A stretch of DNA of 64,000 nucleotides from Bordetella sp. H567 (GCF_001704295.1 NZ_CP012334.1:5282084-5346083), one strand, 5' to 3'. Positions 47,571-56,975 are shown, numbered from the stretch's first letter. Program-made: numbers and translations. Notes: generated by a model not told the origin, from the letters alone.

Positions 47571-48500
47571 TCACTTGCATGCCGGCGGCAAGGCCGCGAT
47601 GGCGGCCGCAAGCGCGGCGCGCAATTCCGGGCCGGCTGCGGTCATCGGCGCGCGCAGCATGTCCTCGCAATCGTGCAGCGCCGCCAGCACCGCCTTGACC
47701 GGTCCCGGATTCGGATGCGCGTACAGCAGGCGGATGACCGGCGCCAGGGCATGGAACAGCGCCCGCGCGCGATCCCAGCTGCCGGCCCGCGCGGCGTCGA
47801 ACATCGCCACGTGCAGATCCGGGCGCACATGGGCGGACGCGACGATGGCGCCCGCGCCGCCCAGGCCGAGGGTGGCCAGGGCCTGCAAGTCCTCGCCCGC
47901 CATGACGGCCAGCCGGCCGTCGGCGATCAGCGCGATGGTCTTGTCCAATGCGCCGCCGCAGTCCTTGATCGCCACGATGTTCGGATGCGAGGCCAGCGCC
48001 AGCAGCGTGGACGTTTCCACCGTGGCGCCGGTCCGGTAGGGAATGTCGTACAGCACCAGCGGCACGCGCGAGGCGTCCGCCAGCGTCTCGAACCACAGGC
48101 GCAGGCCATCCTGCGCCGGCCGCACGTAAGCCGGCGCGCTGGCCAGCACGCCGGCCAGCGGCCGCTGGCCGAACTCGCGGAGGCGGTCGCGCGCCTGGCC
48201 CAGGTGATTGCTCGACAGGCCCATCGCCACCGGCAGGCCATCGGCCGCGGACAGGACGGTATCGAGCACCAGAAGCTGCTCGCCGGCATCCAGCGCGGCG
48301 GCTTCCCCGGTACTGCCGCAGGCCACCAGCCCGTGCACCCCGGCGTCGCGGTAGTGGCGCACCAGGCGCCGCAACGCGCCCGGGTCGACTTCGCCGTGGC
48401 GAAATGGCGTGACGAGCGGGACCCAGATGCCGCGGAACGCGGGTGCGCGCTGGGCCGCGCTGGGCGGGAGGGGCTGGGTGGCGAGGTTGGGCGTATCCAT
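47571..48500 (-). CDS. DapA-family dihydrodipicolinate synthase/N-acetylneuraminate lyase-like protein
   Basis: A 309-residue class I aldolase-family protein. The catalytic tyrosine motif YDIPYRTG and the Schiff-base lysine in VAIKDCGG are intact, and the N terminus has VPLVTPFRHGEVD. Many DapA paralogues in catabolic settings are keto-acid aldolases or dehydratases rather than lysine-pathway enzymes. Here it lies 77 bp upstream of a GMC oxidoreductase gene, so a shared sugar-acid or alcohol catabolic role is likely. The start at 48500 gives the standard N terminus. Confidence 0.88.
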   Translation of the reverse strand: MDTPNLATQPLPPSAAQRAPAFRGIWVPLVTPFRHGEVDPGALRRLVRHYRDAGVHGLVACGSTGEAAALDAGEQLLVLDTVLSAADGLPVAMGLSSNHLGQARDRLREFGQRPLAGVLASAPAYVRPAQDGLRLWFETLADASRVPLVLYDIPYRTGATVETSTLLALASHPNIVAIKDCGGALDKTIALIADGRLAVMAGEDLQALATLGLGGAGAIVASAHVRPDLHVAMFDAARAGSWDRARALFHALAPVIRLLYAHPNPGPVKAVLAALHDCEDMLRAPMTAAGPELRAALAAAIAALPPACK

Positions 48501-48592
48501 ATCGACTCCTATGCAAGACCGATGGAGGTCCGCTAAAAGCGCGTCGGATACGTATGGAGAAGGACCGGATGAAGAAGGGGGCCCGCCCTGCC

Positions 48593-48622
48593 GCTGTTCC
48601 GTCGCTCTTCTGACGGAACAGC
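48593..48622. promoter_or_regulatory. Perfect 11-bp dyad upstream of the DapA/GMC genes, possible operator
   Basis: GCTGTTCCGTC at 48593-48603 and GACGGAACAGC at 48612-48622 form a perfect inverted repeat with an 8-bp spacer, 93 bp upstream of the DapA-family start. No T-tract follows on the minus strand, so a terminator is less likely than an operator or an RNA hairpin. No regulator gene is adjacent. Confidence 0.45.
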
Positions 48623-48630
48623 TGCTCCGG

Positions 48631-48741
48631 TCAGATGAGCGGCTGTTTTTTGGCTTTGACGATCCGCGCGCAGGCGTCCGCCATGCCGGCGGCATGGGCC
48701 TGGACAGCAAGGAAAGCGGCGGTCGTCATGGCCGTGATCAT
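48631..48741 (-). CDS. Possible 36-residue small protein
   Basis: A short minus-strand frame between msrC and the DapA-family gene, beginning MITAMTTAAFLAVQAHAAGM and ending AKKQPLI. Its codon use follows the genome's preference for G or C in third positions, and it lies 42 bp downstream of msrC in the same direction. I recognise no family and no strong ribosome binding site, so it may be chance. Confidence 0.25.
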   Translation of the reverse strand: MITAMTTAAFLAVQAHAAGMADACARIVKAKKQPLI

Positions 48742-48783
48742 ACCTGCACAGCGGGAACCCGAACATCCCATCGTCGCGCAGCC

Positions 48784-49272
48784 TTATGCCGGCAAGCTGG
48801 CCAGGAAGACCTCGCACAGCGCTTCCATGCCGGCGCGGTCGTCCTCGTCGAAGCGGCCGGGCAGCGGACTGTCGACGTCCCACACCCCGATCAATTCGCC
48901 GCCGCGCACCAGCGGCACCACGATTTCCGACCGCGAGGCGGCATCGCAGGCGATGTGGCCGGGAAATGCGTGTACGTCGGGCACCAGCTGCGTGCGCCGC
49001 TGGCTGGCCGCGGCCCCGCAGACCCCGCGATCCAGCGCGATGCGCACGCAGGCGGGCTTGCCCTGGAAAGGACCGACCACCAATTCAGTGCCATCGTAGA
49101 AATAGAAGCCGGCCCAATTGAGATCCGGCAGGGACTGGTAGACCAGCGCCGAAAAATTCGCCGCGTTGGCGATGCGATCGTGTTCGCCGGCCAGCAGGCC
49201 GCGCGCCTGTTCGATCAGTTCGGCATAGCGGCCGGCCTTGGTGGCGGCGGAGGAGGGAACAGCGGAAAACAT
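48784..49272 (-). CDS. msrC: Free methionine-(R)-sulfoxide reductase (GAF domain)
   Basis: A 162-residue single GAF-domain protein that reduces free methionine-R-sulfoxide with thioredoxin. The three catalytic-site cysteines of the family are present at 75 (KPACVRI), 85 (RGVCGAA) and 109 (GHIACDAASRSEIVVPL), together with the WAGFYFYDG and GVWDVDSP stretches. The length equals that of characterised fRMsr proteins. The ATG at 49272 is preceded by genome-typical non-coding sequence; longer frames are arginine-rich. Confidence 0.93.
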   Translation of the reverse strand: MFSAVPSSAATKAGRYAELIEQARGLLAGEHDRIANAANFSALVYQSLPDLNWAGFYFYDGTELVVGPFQGKPACVRIALDRGVCGAAASQRRTQLVPDVHAFPGHIACDAASRSEIVVPLVRGGELIGVWDVDSPLPGRFDEDDRAGMEALCEVFLASLPA

Positions 49273-49329
49273 GGCGTATGACTCCAGGCGGATGGCGCGC
49301 CGGCGCCGCCGGCGGTAATCATAAACGGG

Positions 49330-49348
49330 GGACGGTCCGCGACCGTCC
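49330..49348. other. Short perfect hairpin upstream of msrC
   Basis: GGACGGTC and GACCGTCC form an 8-bp stem with a CGC loop in the 281-bp gap between msrC and the divergent aminotransferase gene. On the plus strand it is followed by TGTTT, too short for a confident terminator. It could be an operator or leader hairpin for msrC. Confidence 0.3.
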
Positions 49349-49553
49349 TGTTTCCGGCGCGCAAGCCGGGCGGCCCCCAGGGCGTGCCGGCAAAAAGTGG
49401 GAGAATACCGCTTTGCCGTCCCTCGTTTGCCCCCGCACCTCCCCGTCACTGGTTTCCCGCCCTGGTTTGTTCACGGCCGCGAACCCCGGCACGGCGTTCC
49501 GGCGGCCGCGCAACGTGGCCCGTACCTACCCCGTTCTTTGAAGCCTACCCTCC

Positions 49554-50759
49554 ATGGACAAGCCTTTCGAACCCGAATGCACTTTTTCTGAACGCGCCCT
49601 GCAGCTGACCAGCTCGGCCATCCGCGAGATCCTCAAGGTCACCGAGCGGCCGGACGTCATCTCCTTCGCGGGCGGCCTGCCGGCTCCCGGCGGTTTCCCG
49701 GTGGACGTCGTCCGCCAGGCGTTCGACAAGGTACTGGTTTCGAACGGCCGCGCCGCCCTGCAATACGGTCCGACCGAAGGCTACAGCCCGCTGCGTGCCT
49801 GGATCGCCGACGACCTGAACAGCAAGGGCGCCCGCGTCACGCCGGAACAGATCCTGATCGTCTCCGGCTCGCAACAGGCGCTGGACCTGCTGGGCAAGGT
49901 GCTCATCGACAAGGACAGCAAGGTCATGGTGGAAACGCCCAGCTACCTGGGCGCGCTGCAATCCTTCAGCCTGTACCAGCCGCGCTACGAATCCGTGGCA
50001 TCCGACGAAGGCGGCCTGGTGCCGGAAGCCTTGACGCCGGCCACCGCGCAGGGCGCGCGCTTCCTGTACGCCCTGCCCAATTTCCAGAACCCCACCGGCC
50101 GTACGCTGGATCGCCAACGCCGCGAAGCGCTGGTGCAGCAGGCCGCCCGCTTGAACCTGCCCGTGGTGGAAGACGACCCCTACGGCGAACTGCGCTACGC
50201 CGGCGAGCCGCAGCCCAGCCTGCTCTCGCTGGGCACCGACGTCGGCGCGCACATCATCCGCATGGGTTCGTTTTCGAAGGTGCTGGCCCCGGGCCTGCGC
50301 CTGGGCTATATCGTCGCGTCGCGCAAACTGATCGACAAGATGGTGCAGGCCAAGCAGGCCACCGACCTGCACACGTCGACGCTGACGCAAATGGCCGTGT
50401 ACGAAATCGTCAAGGATGGCTTCCTGGCCCAGCACCTGCCGACCGTGCGCGAGCTCTATCGCAAGCAATGCGGCTACATGCTGGACGCGCTGCAGCGGGA
50501 ATTTCCCGCCGCCGCGACCTGGACGCGGCCCGAGGGCGGCATGTTCATCTGGGTCACGCTGCCGGAAGGCATCGATACCACGCAGTTGCTGCAACAGGCC
50601 ATCGCCGAGAACGTCGCCTTCGTGCCGGGCCAGCCGTTCTACGCCAATGCGCCGGCGCCGCGCAACACGCTGCGGCTGAGCTTCGTGACCGTGCCGGAAG
50701 AGAAAATCCGCAGCGGCATGGCCACGCTGGGCCGTCTGATCAAGGCGCAACTGGGCTGA
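49554..50759 (+). CDS. PLP-dependent class I/II aminotransferase (2-aminoadipate aminotransferase-like)
   Basis: A 401-residue fold-type I aminotransferase. The N-terminal ISFAGGLPAPGGFPVD, the pocket LPNFQNPTGRTL and the PLP lysine in GSFSKVLAPGLRLGY are those of the LysN/ARO8-like subgroup of the MocR-related aminotransferases. There is no N-terminal helix-turn-helix domain. Likely substrates are aromatic or alpha-aminoadipate-type amino acids. It is 10 bp upstream of ubiA and probably co-transcribed with it, a pairing that may be incidental. Confidence 0.9.
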   Translation: MDKPFEPECTFSERALQLTSSAIREILKVTERPDVISFAGGLPAPGGFPVDVVRQAFDKVLVSNGRAALQYGPTEGYSPLRAWIADDLNSKGARVTPEQILIVSGSQQALDLLGKVLIDKDSKVMVETPSYLGALQSFSLYQPRYESVASDEGGLVPEALTPATAQGARFLYALPNFQNPTGRTLDRQRREALVQQAARLNLPVVEDDPYGELRYAGEPQPSLLSLGTDVGAHIIRMGSFSKVLAPGLRLGYIVASRKLIDKMVQAKQATDLHTSTLTQMAVYEIVKDGFLAQHLPTVRELYRKQCGYMLDALQREFPAAATWTRPEGGMFIWVTLPEGIDTTQLLQQAIAENVAFVPGQPFYANAPAPRNTLRLSFVTVPEEKIRSGMATLGRLIKAQLG

Positions 50760-50769
50760 GGTCGTCCGC

Positions 50770-51699
50770 ATGTCCACGCAGCAACCCAGCGGCCGCATCG
50801 ACCTGAACGACATCGAGTTCGACGACTGGGTGGCCCGCTGGCTGCCGCGCTCCTGGGGGCCGTATGCGCGGCTGTGCCGGCTGGACCGCCCCATCGGCAC
50901 GTGGCTGACGCTCCTGCCGGCAGTGGCCGCGCTGGCCCAGGCGGCCGGCGGCTGGCCCGCGCCCTGGCGGGTGCTGGTGTTTTCGCTGGGCGCGCTGTTG
51001 ATGCGCGGCATCGGCTGCACCATCAACGACATCTTCGACCGCGACATCGACAAGCATGTCGAACGCACGCGCTACCGGCCGCTGACCAGCGGCCAGCTGA
51101 CACTGCGGCAGGCGCTGTGGTTCCTGTTCGCGCAGTTGGCGGTATGTGCCTCGCTGCTGCTGCCCATCAACCCCATGAGCCGCTGGCTGGCGCTGGCCTT
51201 GCTACCCATCGTGGCCATCTATCCGCTGTGCAAGCGGGTGACCTACTGGCCGCAGGCGGTGCTGGGCGTGTGCTTCAACTGGGGCATGCTGATGGCCTGG
51301 TCGGACACGCGCAACGAAGTCCCGCTGGGCGCGGTCGCGGTCTACATCGGCACCATCCTGTGGCAGATTGGCTACGACACCATCTACGCCTATATCGACG
51401 TGCGCGACGACCGCAGGCTGGGCCTGCATTCCACCGCCCTGCGCTTCGGCGCCGCGGGCAAGAGCTGGATCGCCGGTTTCTATATCGCCACGCTGGCGCT
51501 GTGGGCATGGGGCGGCCATGCCGTCGGCCTGGGCTGGCCCTACGCCGTCGGCATGGTGTTGATCGGCGCGCACCTGGCCTGGCAGCTCGCCAAGCTGGAC
51601 CTGGATCGTCCCGAGCTGGGCCTGGGATTGTTCCGCGCCAATCTGTGGGTAGGCGTGATGCTGGTGGCCGCGTCGGTGTTCGGCGGCCTGGCGGCCTGA
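50770..51699 (+). CDS. ubiA: 4-hydroxybenzoate octaprenyltransferase
   Basis: A 309-residue integral membrane prenyltransferase of ubiquinone synthesis. Both Asp-rich motifs are intact: NDIFDRDIDKHVERTRYRPL and DVRDDRRLGLHSTALRFG, which bind the prenyl diphosphate and Mg. It joins the polyprenyl chain to 4-hydroxybenzoate at the inner membrane. The N-terminal extension of about 40 residues before the first helix (RLDRPIGTWL) is slightly long. Confidence 0.95.
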   Translation: MSTQQPSGRIDLNDIEFDDWVARWLPRSWGPYARLCRLDRPIGTWLTLLPAVAALAQAAGGWPAPWRVLVFSLGALLMRGIGCTINDIFDRDIDKHVERTRYRPLTSGQLTLRQALWFLFAQLAVCASLLLPINPMSRWLALALLPIVAIYPLCKRVTYWPQAVLGVCFNWGMLMAWSDTRNEVPLGAVAVYIGTILWQIGYDTIYAYIDVRDDRRLGLHSTALRFGAAGKSWIAGFYIATLALWAWGGHAVGLGWPYAVGMVLIGAHLAWQLAKLDLDRPELGLGLFRANLWVGVMLVAASVFGGLAA

Positions 51700-51710
51700 A
51701 TCATCACCCG

Positions 51711-53120
51711 CTATTGAATCCGCCGTATCGCCGGCGGCGTCCATAATCCTTCGGCGGCATCCTCGCGCGGCTGGTACAGGCGCAGCATCAGGGTGAAGCG
51801 CCCGCTTTGCGGCGCGGGCAGCCAATTCCGCACCTGTTCGCCCGCCGGCTGCGCATACTGCACATAGACGGTCCACGTGCCGTCCGCCGCGGGCGTCAGC
51901 GGGTGGCGGGTGCCCACGGCATACAGGTTGATCGGGTTGTCGAACAGCTCACGGCGGTCGTTGTACAGCGTCATCGACCACAGCGCATCGGCGGGCGGCA
52001 GCTGGCCGCGGTCGAAGCGCACCTCGTACCGGAAGCTGCCATCCAGCGGCCGGCCATCCGAATCGGCGGACGCGCGCAACACGATCTCGTCTTCCGGCAA
52101 GGGCGTGGCAATCTGCACCCGCGCAGTGCGGGCGCGCAAAGGGTAGTCCGTGCCGTAGCTGCCCAGCCGCCGCTGCGGCATGCGCCAGGCATCGCCACCC
52201 TGCGGCCGCGGCTGGATGGGGGACCGCACACTGGCCTGCCCGCGCAGCACGCCCGCCTCCACCGCCGCCCGTATGTCGGCGGGCAGGCGCGACAGCTCGA
52301 AGTGCTGACCCGGCGCCAGGCCCAGTCGCGCCATGCGCTGCAGCATGGGGCCGTCGCCGTCATGCGGCGGATAGCGGGCGGCCAGTTCGGCGAATGTAGA
52401 GAAAAATTCCTGCGGCTTCATTTCCGCAACCTGCTCGACGGCCGGGCGCCGCGACAGCGCCACGTCGAAATGGCCGTCCGCGGGCACCGTCTTCTTGCCC
52501 CAGCGCGACAGCGGCGTGGCCTCGACGGCCGTCTGGAATCCCTGCGCGGCGCTCAGGTCCGATATCCCCCGGTACGCCACCCGCAGCCGCAACAGGCCCG
52601 CGCTGGTCGGCGCGCGCAGCAGCTCGGCTGGCTTGGGCAGCTTGCCGTGCCAATCGGGCGCCACGATGGCATACACCCGCAGGCCGTCCTGCGCCGTGCG
52701 GCTGCCCGGCGCGGCGAAGACGTCCGACCACATATCGGCCAGCGTGAGCGAGTAATAGCGGCCCCGTGCATCGGGCACCTCGACCAGCAGCGGCTCCTTC
52801 GATACGTCGAACCACAAAAGCGACCATAGCGTATCGATGTCCGGATAGGGCAGGCCGTGCAGCAGAGGGTCCGCCGCGCGGCTCATGCGCGTGAAGCGGT
52901 TGAGCGGCGCGCCGCTGCCGAACGACGTATCGGGCGATTGCACATTCGTCTGCACGCGGCGCGCGACGTCCATCAGCACCAGCGGATAAGCGTAGACATA
53001 GGCATCGGCGGCGATGTCGCGGGCCTGGCCGGTATCGAGCGCCGACGCCGCCGTCGCGGGCATGGCCCAAGCGGCGACCAGACAGAGCGCGACCACGACA
53101 AGACGGCGACGCAACGGCAT
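51711..53120 (-). CDS. DUF1254/DUF1214 domain periplasmic protein
   Basis: A 469-residue protein with a signal peptide (cleavage probably after MPATA, near residue 24). The N-terminal half is DUF1254 (DAYVYAYPLVLMDVARR, NRFTRMSRAADP, DTLWSLLWFDVSKEP) and the C-terminal half DUF1214 (GSFRYEVRFDRGQLPPADALWSMTLYND, in pieces). Proteins of this architecture are exported and of unknown function. The gene stands alone, converging on ubiA with an 11-bp gap. Confidence 0.9.
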   Translation of the reverse strand: MPLRRRLVVVALCLVAAWAMPATAASALDTGQARDIAADAYVYAYPLVLMDVARRVQTNVQSPDTSFGSGAPLNRFTRMSRAADPLLHGLPYPDIDTLWSLLWFDVSKEPLLVEVPDARGRYYSLTLADMWSDVFAAPGSRTAQDGLRVYAIVAPDWHGKLPKPAELLRAPTSAGLLRLRVAYRGISDLSAAQGFQTAVEATPLSRWGKKTVPADGHFDVALSRRPAVEQVAEMKPQEFFSTFAELAARYPPHDGDGPMLQRMARLGLAPGQHFELSRLPADIRAAVEAGVLRGQASVRSPIQPRPQGGDAWRMPQRRLGSYGTDYPLRARTARVQIATPLPEDEIVLRASADSDGRPLDGSFRYEVRFDRGQLPPADALWSMTLYNDRRELFDNPINLYAVGTRHPLTPAADGTWTVYVQYAQPAGEQVRNWLPAPQSGRFTLMLRLYQPREDAAEGLWTPPAIRRIQ

Positions 53121-53487
53121 GCGGACTTGCCCCCCGGTGCCGCGCGGACATTCCGCGCGGTTCGGGAAAATTCTACTGGGCGAAAGTCTTACAACCCATC
53201 CCGGAAAGGATGCATAAAAGGATGACTCCGCCCGGACCAGAACGGGGCGTCACACCGCTTGCCCGCATCGCTTGCGGCGCGACCCGGCCCGCGCACATGC
53301 TCCCGAAGGCCTCGGCACCGGCAGGCTCGGTACGCAGGCGCCCCAGTGTGCCCGCGTGGCGGCGCCAGGCCCGCGGCACGCCGCGCCGCAGCACAACAAA
53401 ACCTTGGGCTAGCCCTCACAAACCGTCCGTTGTGCGGCTCCCTGCCCCTCACTATGATGGCCTGCATCGTCCTTGCAGGAGCCCCGC
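53121..53487. other. Intergenic region between divergent DUF1254 and acyl-CoA dehydrogenase genes
   Basis: About 370 bp that should hold promoters for both neighbours. A GCAGGAG site precedes the acyl-CoA dehydrogenase ATG. I see no convincing operator, repeat or RNA gene; several short open frames here are arginine- and proline-rich and look non-coding. Confidence 0.4.
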
Positions 53488-54663
53488 ATGATGGATCCCC
53501 AGACCGCCGCGCAGCATCGCCAGATGATCGATACCGTGCGTCAGCTCGCCCAAAGCGAATTCCGGCCGCGCGGCCTGCGCTACATGGACGGCACCTTTCC
53601 CTGGGAAAACATCCGGCAGCTCGCGGAGCTGGGCGTGCTGGGCATGTCCGTGCCGGAGGAATACGGCGGCCTGGGCTTGCCCATCTTCGACACCGCGCTG
53701 ATCCTGGAAGAGATCGCCAAGGTTTGTTACGTGACGGCGATGGCGGTGCTGGGCGAGGCCGGCGTGCAGACGCGCGTCATCGCCAAGTACGCGCCGCCCG
53801 CGATCCGCGAACGCATCCTGCCCAAGGTCTGCACCGGCGAATGCATCCTGGCGGTATGCATGACCGAACCGCACGCCGGTACGGACGTCGCCAATTACCG
53901 CACCAACACGGTGGTCAAGGGCGAGCGCATCGTGGTCAACGGCACCAAGACCCTGATCAGCCGCGCGCGCGAAGCCGGCATGTTCGTGATCTTTACCCGC
54001 ATCGACGGCATGCCGGGACGCGAGGGCATAGGCTGCGTGCTGCTGGACGGCGACACGCCGGGCCTGCAGGTGACCGGTACGTACCACACCATGGGCGGCG
54101 AAAACCTGCATGAAGTGCAGTTCAACGACTGCGAGGCGCCGCTGGAACACCTGGTCATCCGCAAGGACGGATTTCGCGAACTGCTGACGGCGTTCAACAC
54201 CCAGCGCTGCCTGAATCCCAGCATTTCGCTGGGGCTGGCGGAGGGGGCATTCGATGAGGCGCTGTCCTACGTCAAGTCGCGGCAGATCTTCGGGCGCGAG
54301 CTCGGCGGCTTCCAGGGCATACGCTGGAAGCTGGCCGACATGTATCGGGATATCGAGGCCGCGCGCGGCCTGTTGTACCGCGCCTGCCTGTCGGCCGATC
54401 CATTTCCGGATCCCTTCCTGGCCGCGGTGGCGAAGATCACCACCAACGAAATGTCGCTGCGCGTGACCAGTGAAGCGATACAGGTGCATGGCGGCTACGG
54501 CTTCACCGACGAGTACCTGGTGTCGCGGCTGTATCGCGGCGCGCGCTACGGCACGCTGGGCGGTGGGGCCACGGAAACACTGAAGGACCTGATCGGCAGG
54601 AAGCTGATGGACCATGCCGGGGAGCCGGACGGGATCCTGGGCTTGACGGAGCTGTACGTTTAG
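53488..54663 (+). CDS. Acyl-CoA dehydrogenase
   Basis: A 391-residue flavoprotein dehydrogenase. Signatures include the FAD-binding AVCMTEPHAGTDVANYRTNT and the C-terminal EAIQVHGGYGFTDEYLVSRLYRGAR, which carries the family's G-G-Y-G and R residues. It introduces a double bond into an acyl-CoA. It heads a putative operon with a Bug-type receptor and a two-subunit CoA ligase, so it probably oxidises the CoA ester made by that ligase. The ATG at 53488 has GCAGGAG 7 nt upstream. Confidence 0.92.
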   Translation: MMDPQTAAQHRQMIDTVRQLAQSEFRPRGLRYMDGTFPWENIRQLAELGVLGMSVPEEYGGLGLPIFDTALILEEIAKVCYVTAMAVLGEAGVQTRVIAKYAPPAIRERILPKVCTGECILAVCMTEPHAGTDVANYRTNTVVKGERIVVNGTKTLISRAREAGMFVIFTRIDGMPGREGIGCVLLDGDTPGLQVTGTYHTMGGENLHEVQFNDCEAPLEHLVIRKDGFRELLTAFNTQRCLNPSISLGLAEGAFDEALSYVKSRQIFGRELGGFQGIRWKLADMYRDIEAARGLLYRACLSADPFPDPFLAAVAKITTNEMSLRVTSEAIQVHGGYGFTDEYLVSRLYRGARYGTLGGGATETLKDLIGRKLMDHAGEPDGILGLTELYV

Positions 54664-54779
54664 ACGCGTCGCGGCGAGGCGACATGCGCCGAGCGTGCAC
54701 ATCAGGCAGTACGACCGGCACGCAGATGGCCGGCTAGAAGAACGGTTCGCGATGCATTCCGTCAATATGGAGACAAGGC

Positions 54780-55808
54780 ATGAGAAGAACCTTCCTGACA
54801 TTCCTGCCTGGCCGGCGCGCCGCATTGGGAAAAGTGCTGCTGCACTTGCTGGGCGGCGCGCTGCTTGCCGCCGGCGCGCCAACGATGGCCCATGCCGCCT
54901 ATCCCGACAAACCGATCAGGGTGATCGTCGGCTTTCCGCCCGGCGGCCCGAACGACCTGATCGCCCGCATGATTTCCAACAAGCTGGGCGAAAACCTGGG
55001 CCAGGCCGTGGTCGTGGAAAACCGGCCCGGCGCCAATGCGGAAGTCGCTGCCGCCTATGTCGCCAAGGCCACGCCCGATGGCTATACCGTGCTGTTCGGC
55101 TCCAGCGGCGCGCTGACCATCAGCCCGAACATGAAGGCCGACCTTCCCTACGATCCCGCCAAGGACTTCACCCCGCTGATCGCGGTGGCGGACAACCCGA
55201 TGCTGCTGGTGGTGGCGGCCACCTCGCCCTACAAGACCACCGCCGACATCGTGAACGCCGCGCGGGCCAAGCCGGGCGGCCTGACCTATGCCTCCGCGGG
55301 CACCGGCAGCCCGACGCACCTGGCCGGCGCGCTGTTCGCGTCCATGGCGGGATTGAATATCCTGCACGTCCCCTACAAGGGCGGCGGCCCGGCGATGACG
55401 GACCTGATCGGCGGCCAGGTGCAGATGTACTTCGCCGGCATTCCCACCGCCCTGCCCCTGATCCACGGCGGCAAGCTGCGCCCGCTGGCGATCACGGGCC
55501 CCGCGTCATCGCCCGTGGCGCCCGGCATACCGCCAGTGGCCGACACGCCGGGCCTGAAAGGCTATGAGGCCTCCATCTGGTATGGCTTCCTGGCCCCCGC
55601 CGGCACACCGCCGGAGGTGGTGAAGATTTTCGACAACGCGGTCAGCAAGGTCCTGGCGGATCCGAAAGTCCAGCGGCAGTTCGCCAACGACGGATCGCAG
55701 ATCACCGACGTGCGCGGCGAGCAGTTCGCCAACATGATGCGCGACGAGAAGGCGAAGTGGGGCGCGATCGTCAAGCAGATCGGCCTGGCCGCCAAACCGG
55801 GACAGTAA
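54780..55808 (+). CDS. Bug-family tripartite tricarboxylate transporter substrate-binding protein
   Basis: A 342-residue periplasmic binding protein of the TctC/Bug type, with a signal peptide ending near AHAAYPDKPI. Family marks are IRVIVGFPPGGPNDLIARMI, VVENRPGANAEVAAAYVAKA and VPYKGGGPAMTDLIGGQVQ. Bug proteins bind carboxylates and related ligands; many, like this one, stand without adjacent TctAB permeases. A GGAGACA site precedes the ATG. It is 3 bp from the ligase beta gene, so its ligand is probably the acid activated by that ligase. Confidence 0.92.
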   Translation: MRRTFLTFLPGRRAALGKVLLHLLGGALLAAGAPTMAHAAYPDKPIRVIVGFPPGGPNDLIARMISNKLGENLGQAVVVENRPGANAEVAAAYVAKATPDGYTVLFGSSGALTISPNMKADLPYDPAKDFTPLIAVADNPMLLVVAATSPYKTTADIVNAARAKPGGLTYASAGTGSPTHLAGALFASMAGLNILHVPYKGGGPAMTDLIGGQVQMYFAGIPTALPLIHGGKLRPLAITGPASSPVAPGIPPVADTPGLKGYEASIWYGFLAPAGTPPEVVKIFDNAVSKVLADPKVQRQFANDGSQITDVRGEQFANMMRDEKAKWGAIVKQIGLAAKPGQ

Positions 55809-55811
55809 GCC

Positions 55812-56975
55812 ATGCTATTGCTGGAACACGATGGCAAGCAGTTGCTGGCCGACCGCGGCATCGCCGTGGCGCCGGGTGTGTTGATCGAAGACCCCGCCGC
55901 CTGTGCCGCCGCGCAGCTGCCGCCGGGACCGTGGGTGGTGAAGGCGCAGGTGCCGGTGGGCGGCCGCGGCAAGGCCGGCGGCATCCGGATGGCGGATACG
56001 CGCGCGCAGGTGGAGGCGCACGCAGGCGCGCTGGCACATGCTTCGATCCGAGGACACGCGGTGCAAGGATGCCGCGTGGAACAACGCATCGCCGGGGGGC
56101 GCGAGGTTTACCTGAGCCTGATGGTGGACCCGGCAGGCGCGGGCGTGCGTGTACTGATGTCGGATTCCGGCGGCGTCGATATCGAGTCGCTCGCGGGCCA
56201 ACCGGATGCCGTGCTTACCGCCGTGGCGGCACCCGAAGCCCGCGCCGTGGCGGAAGCCGCCCGCGCGCTTGCCGACAAAATCGGCGGCGTGAGCGGTGCC
56301 GCGCTGCGCGATGCGGCCCAGCCCTTGGCCGCCGCGTTCTTCGACATGGAGGCCTTGCTGCTGGAGATCAACCCCTTGTTCGTACGCGAGGACGGCACGT
56401 GGCTGGCAGGCGACGCCAAGATCATCCTGGACGACAACGCACTGGCCCGCCACGATAGCCTGGCCGCGCTGGTCCGCGCGCGTGCGCGCGCCTATCCCGA
56501 GACGGCCTTCAAGCTGGAGGAAGATTTCGACTACGTGGAACTGGATCCGCGCGGCGAGGTGGGATTGATCACCACGGGTGCGGGGCTGAGCATGATGCTG
56601 GTGGATCAGATGTCCGAGACAGGCCTGAGCGCCTTCAATTTCCTGGACATCCGCACCGGCCAGATGCGTGGTGATCCGCATCGCCTGCTGCGGGTGTTCG
56701 ACGCGATGCGGCATGGCGCCGGGATCAAGGTGCTGCTGGTGAATATCTTCGCGGGCATCACGCACCTGGGCGAATTCGCGCGCTTGCTGACGCACGCCCT
56801 GGCGCAAACGCCGACGCTGAAAGGCTTGCCGGTGGTGGCGCGGCTGGTGGGCAATGGCCAGGAGGAAGCGCGCGCGATCCTGGAAAGCGCGGGGATGGCG
56901 ATTTTCCTGGAAGAGGACCTGAAAGCGGCGTTGACGCGCACCGCGCAACTGGTGAAGGCGGCGAAGAACCCATGA
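55812..56975 (+). CDS. Succinyl-CoA ligase beta subunit-like (ADP-forming acid-CoA ligase)
   Basis: A 387-residue ATP-grasp subunit. The N terminus LLEHDGKQLLADRGIAVAPG and the KAQVPVGGRGKAGG nucleotide-binding stretch match SucC, as do EINPLFVRED and the C-terminal ATP-citrate-lyase/succinyl-CoA-ligase domain (NIFAGITHLGEFA). It differs from the housekeeping sucC context, being in an operon with a Bug receptor and an acyl-CoA dehydrogenase, so it likely activates another acid, such as malate or a branched dicarboxylate. Confidence 0.88.
   Translation: MLLLEHDGKQLLADRGIAVAPGVLIEDPAACAAAQLPPGPWVVKAQVPVGGRGKAGGIRMADTRAQVEAHAGALAHASIRGHAVQGCRVEQRIAGGREVYLSLMVDPAGAGVRVLMSDSGGVDIESLAGQPDAVLTAVAAPEARAVAEAARALADKIGGVSGAALRDAAQPLAAAFFDMEALLLEINPLFVREDGTWLAGDAKIILDDNALARHDSLAALVRARARAYPETAFKLEEDFDYVELDPRGEVGLITTGAGLSMMLVDQMSETGLSAFNFLDIRTGQMRGDPHRLLRVFDAMRHGAGIKVLLVNIFAGITHLGEFARLLTHALAQTPTLKGLPVVARLVGNGQEEARAILESAGMAIFLEEDLKAALTRTAQLVKAAKNP

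Noticed and set aside
48621-48651. Apparent plus-strand terminator with a T6 run
   Set aside because: There is no plus-strand gene upstream; the T-run is the complement of lysine codons in the possible minus-strand small frame, and the stem is imperfect.
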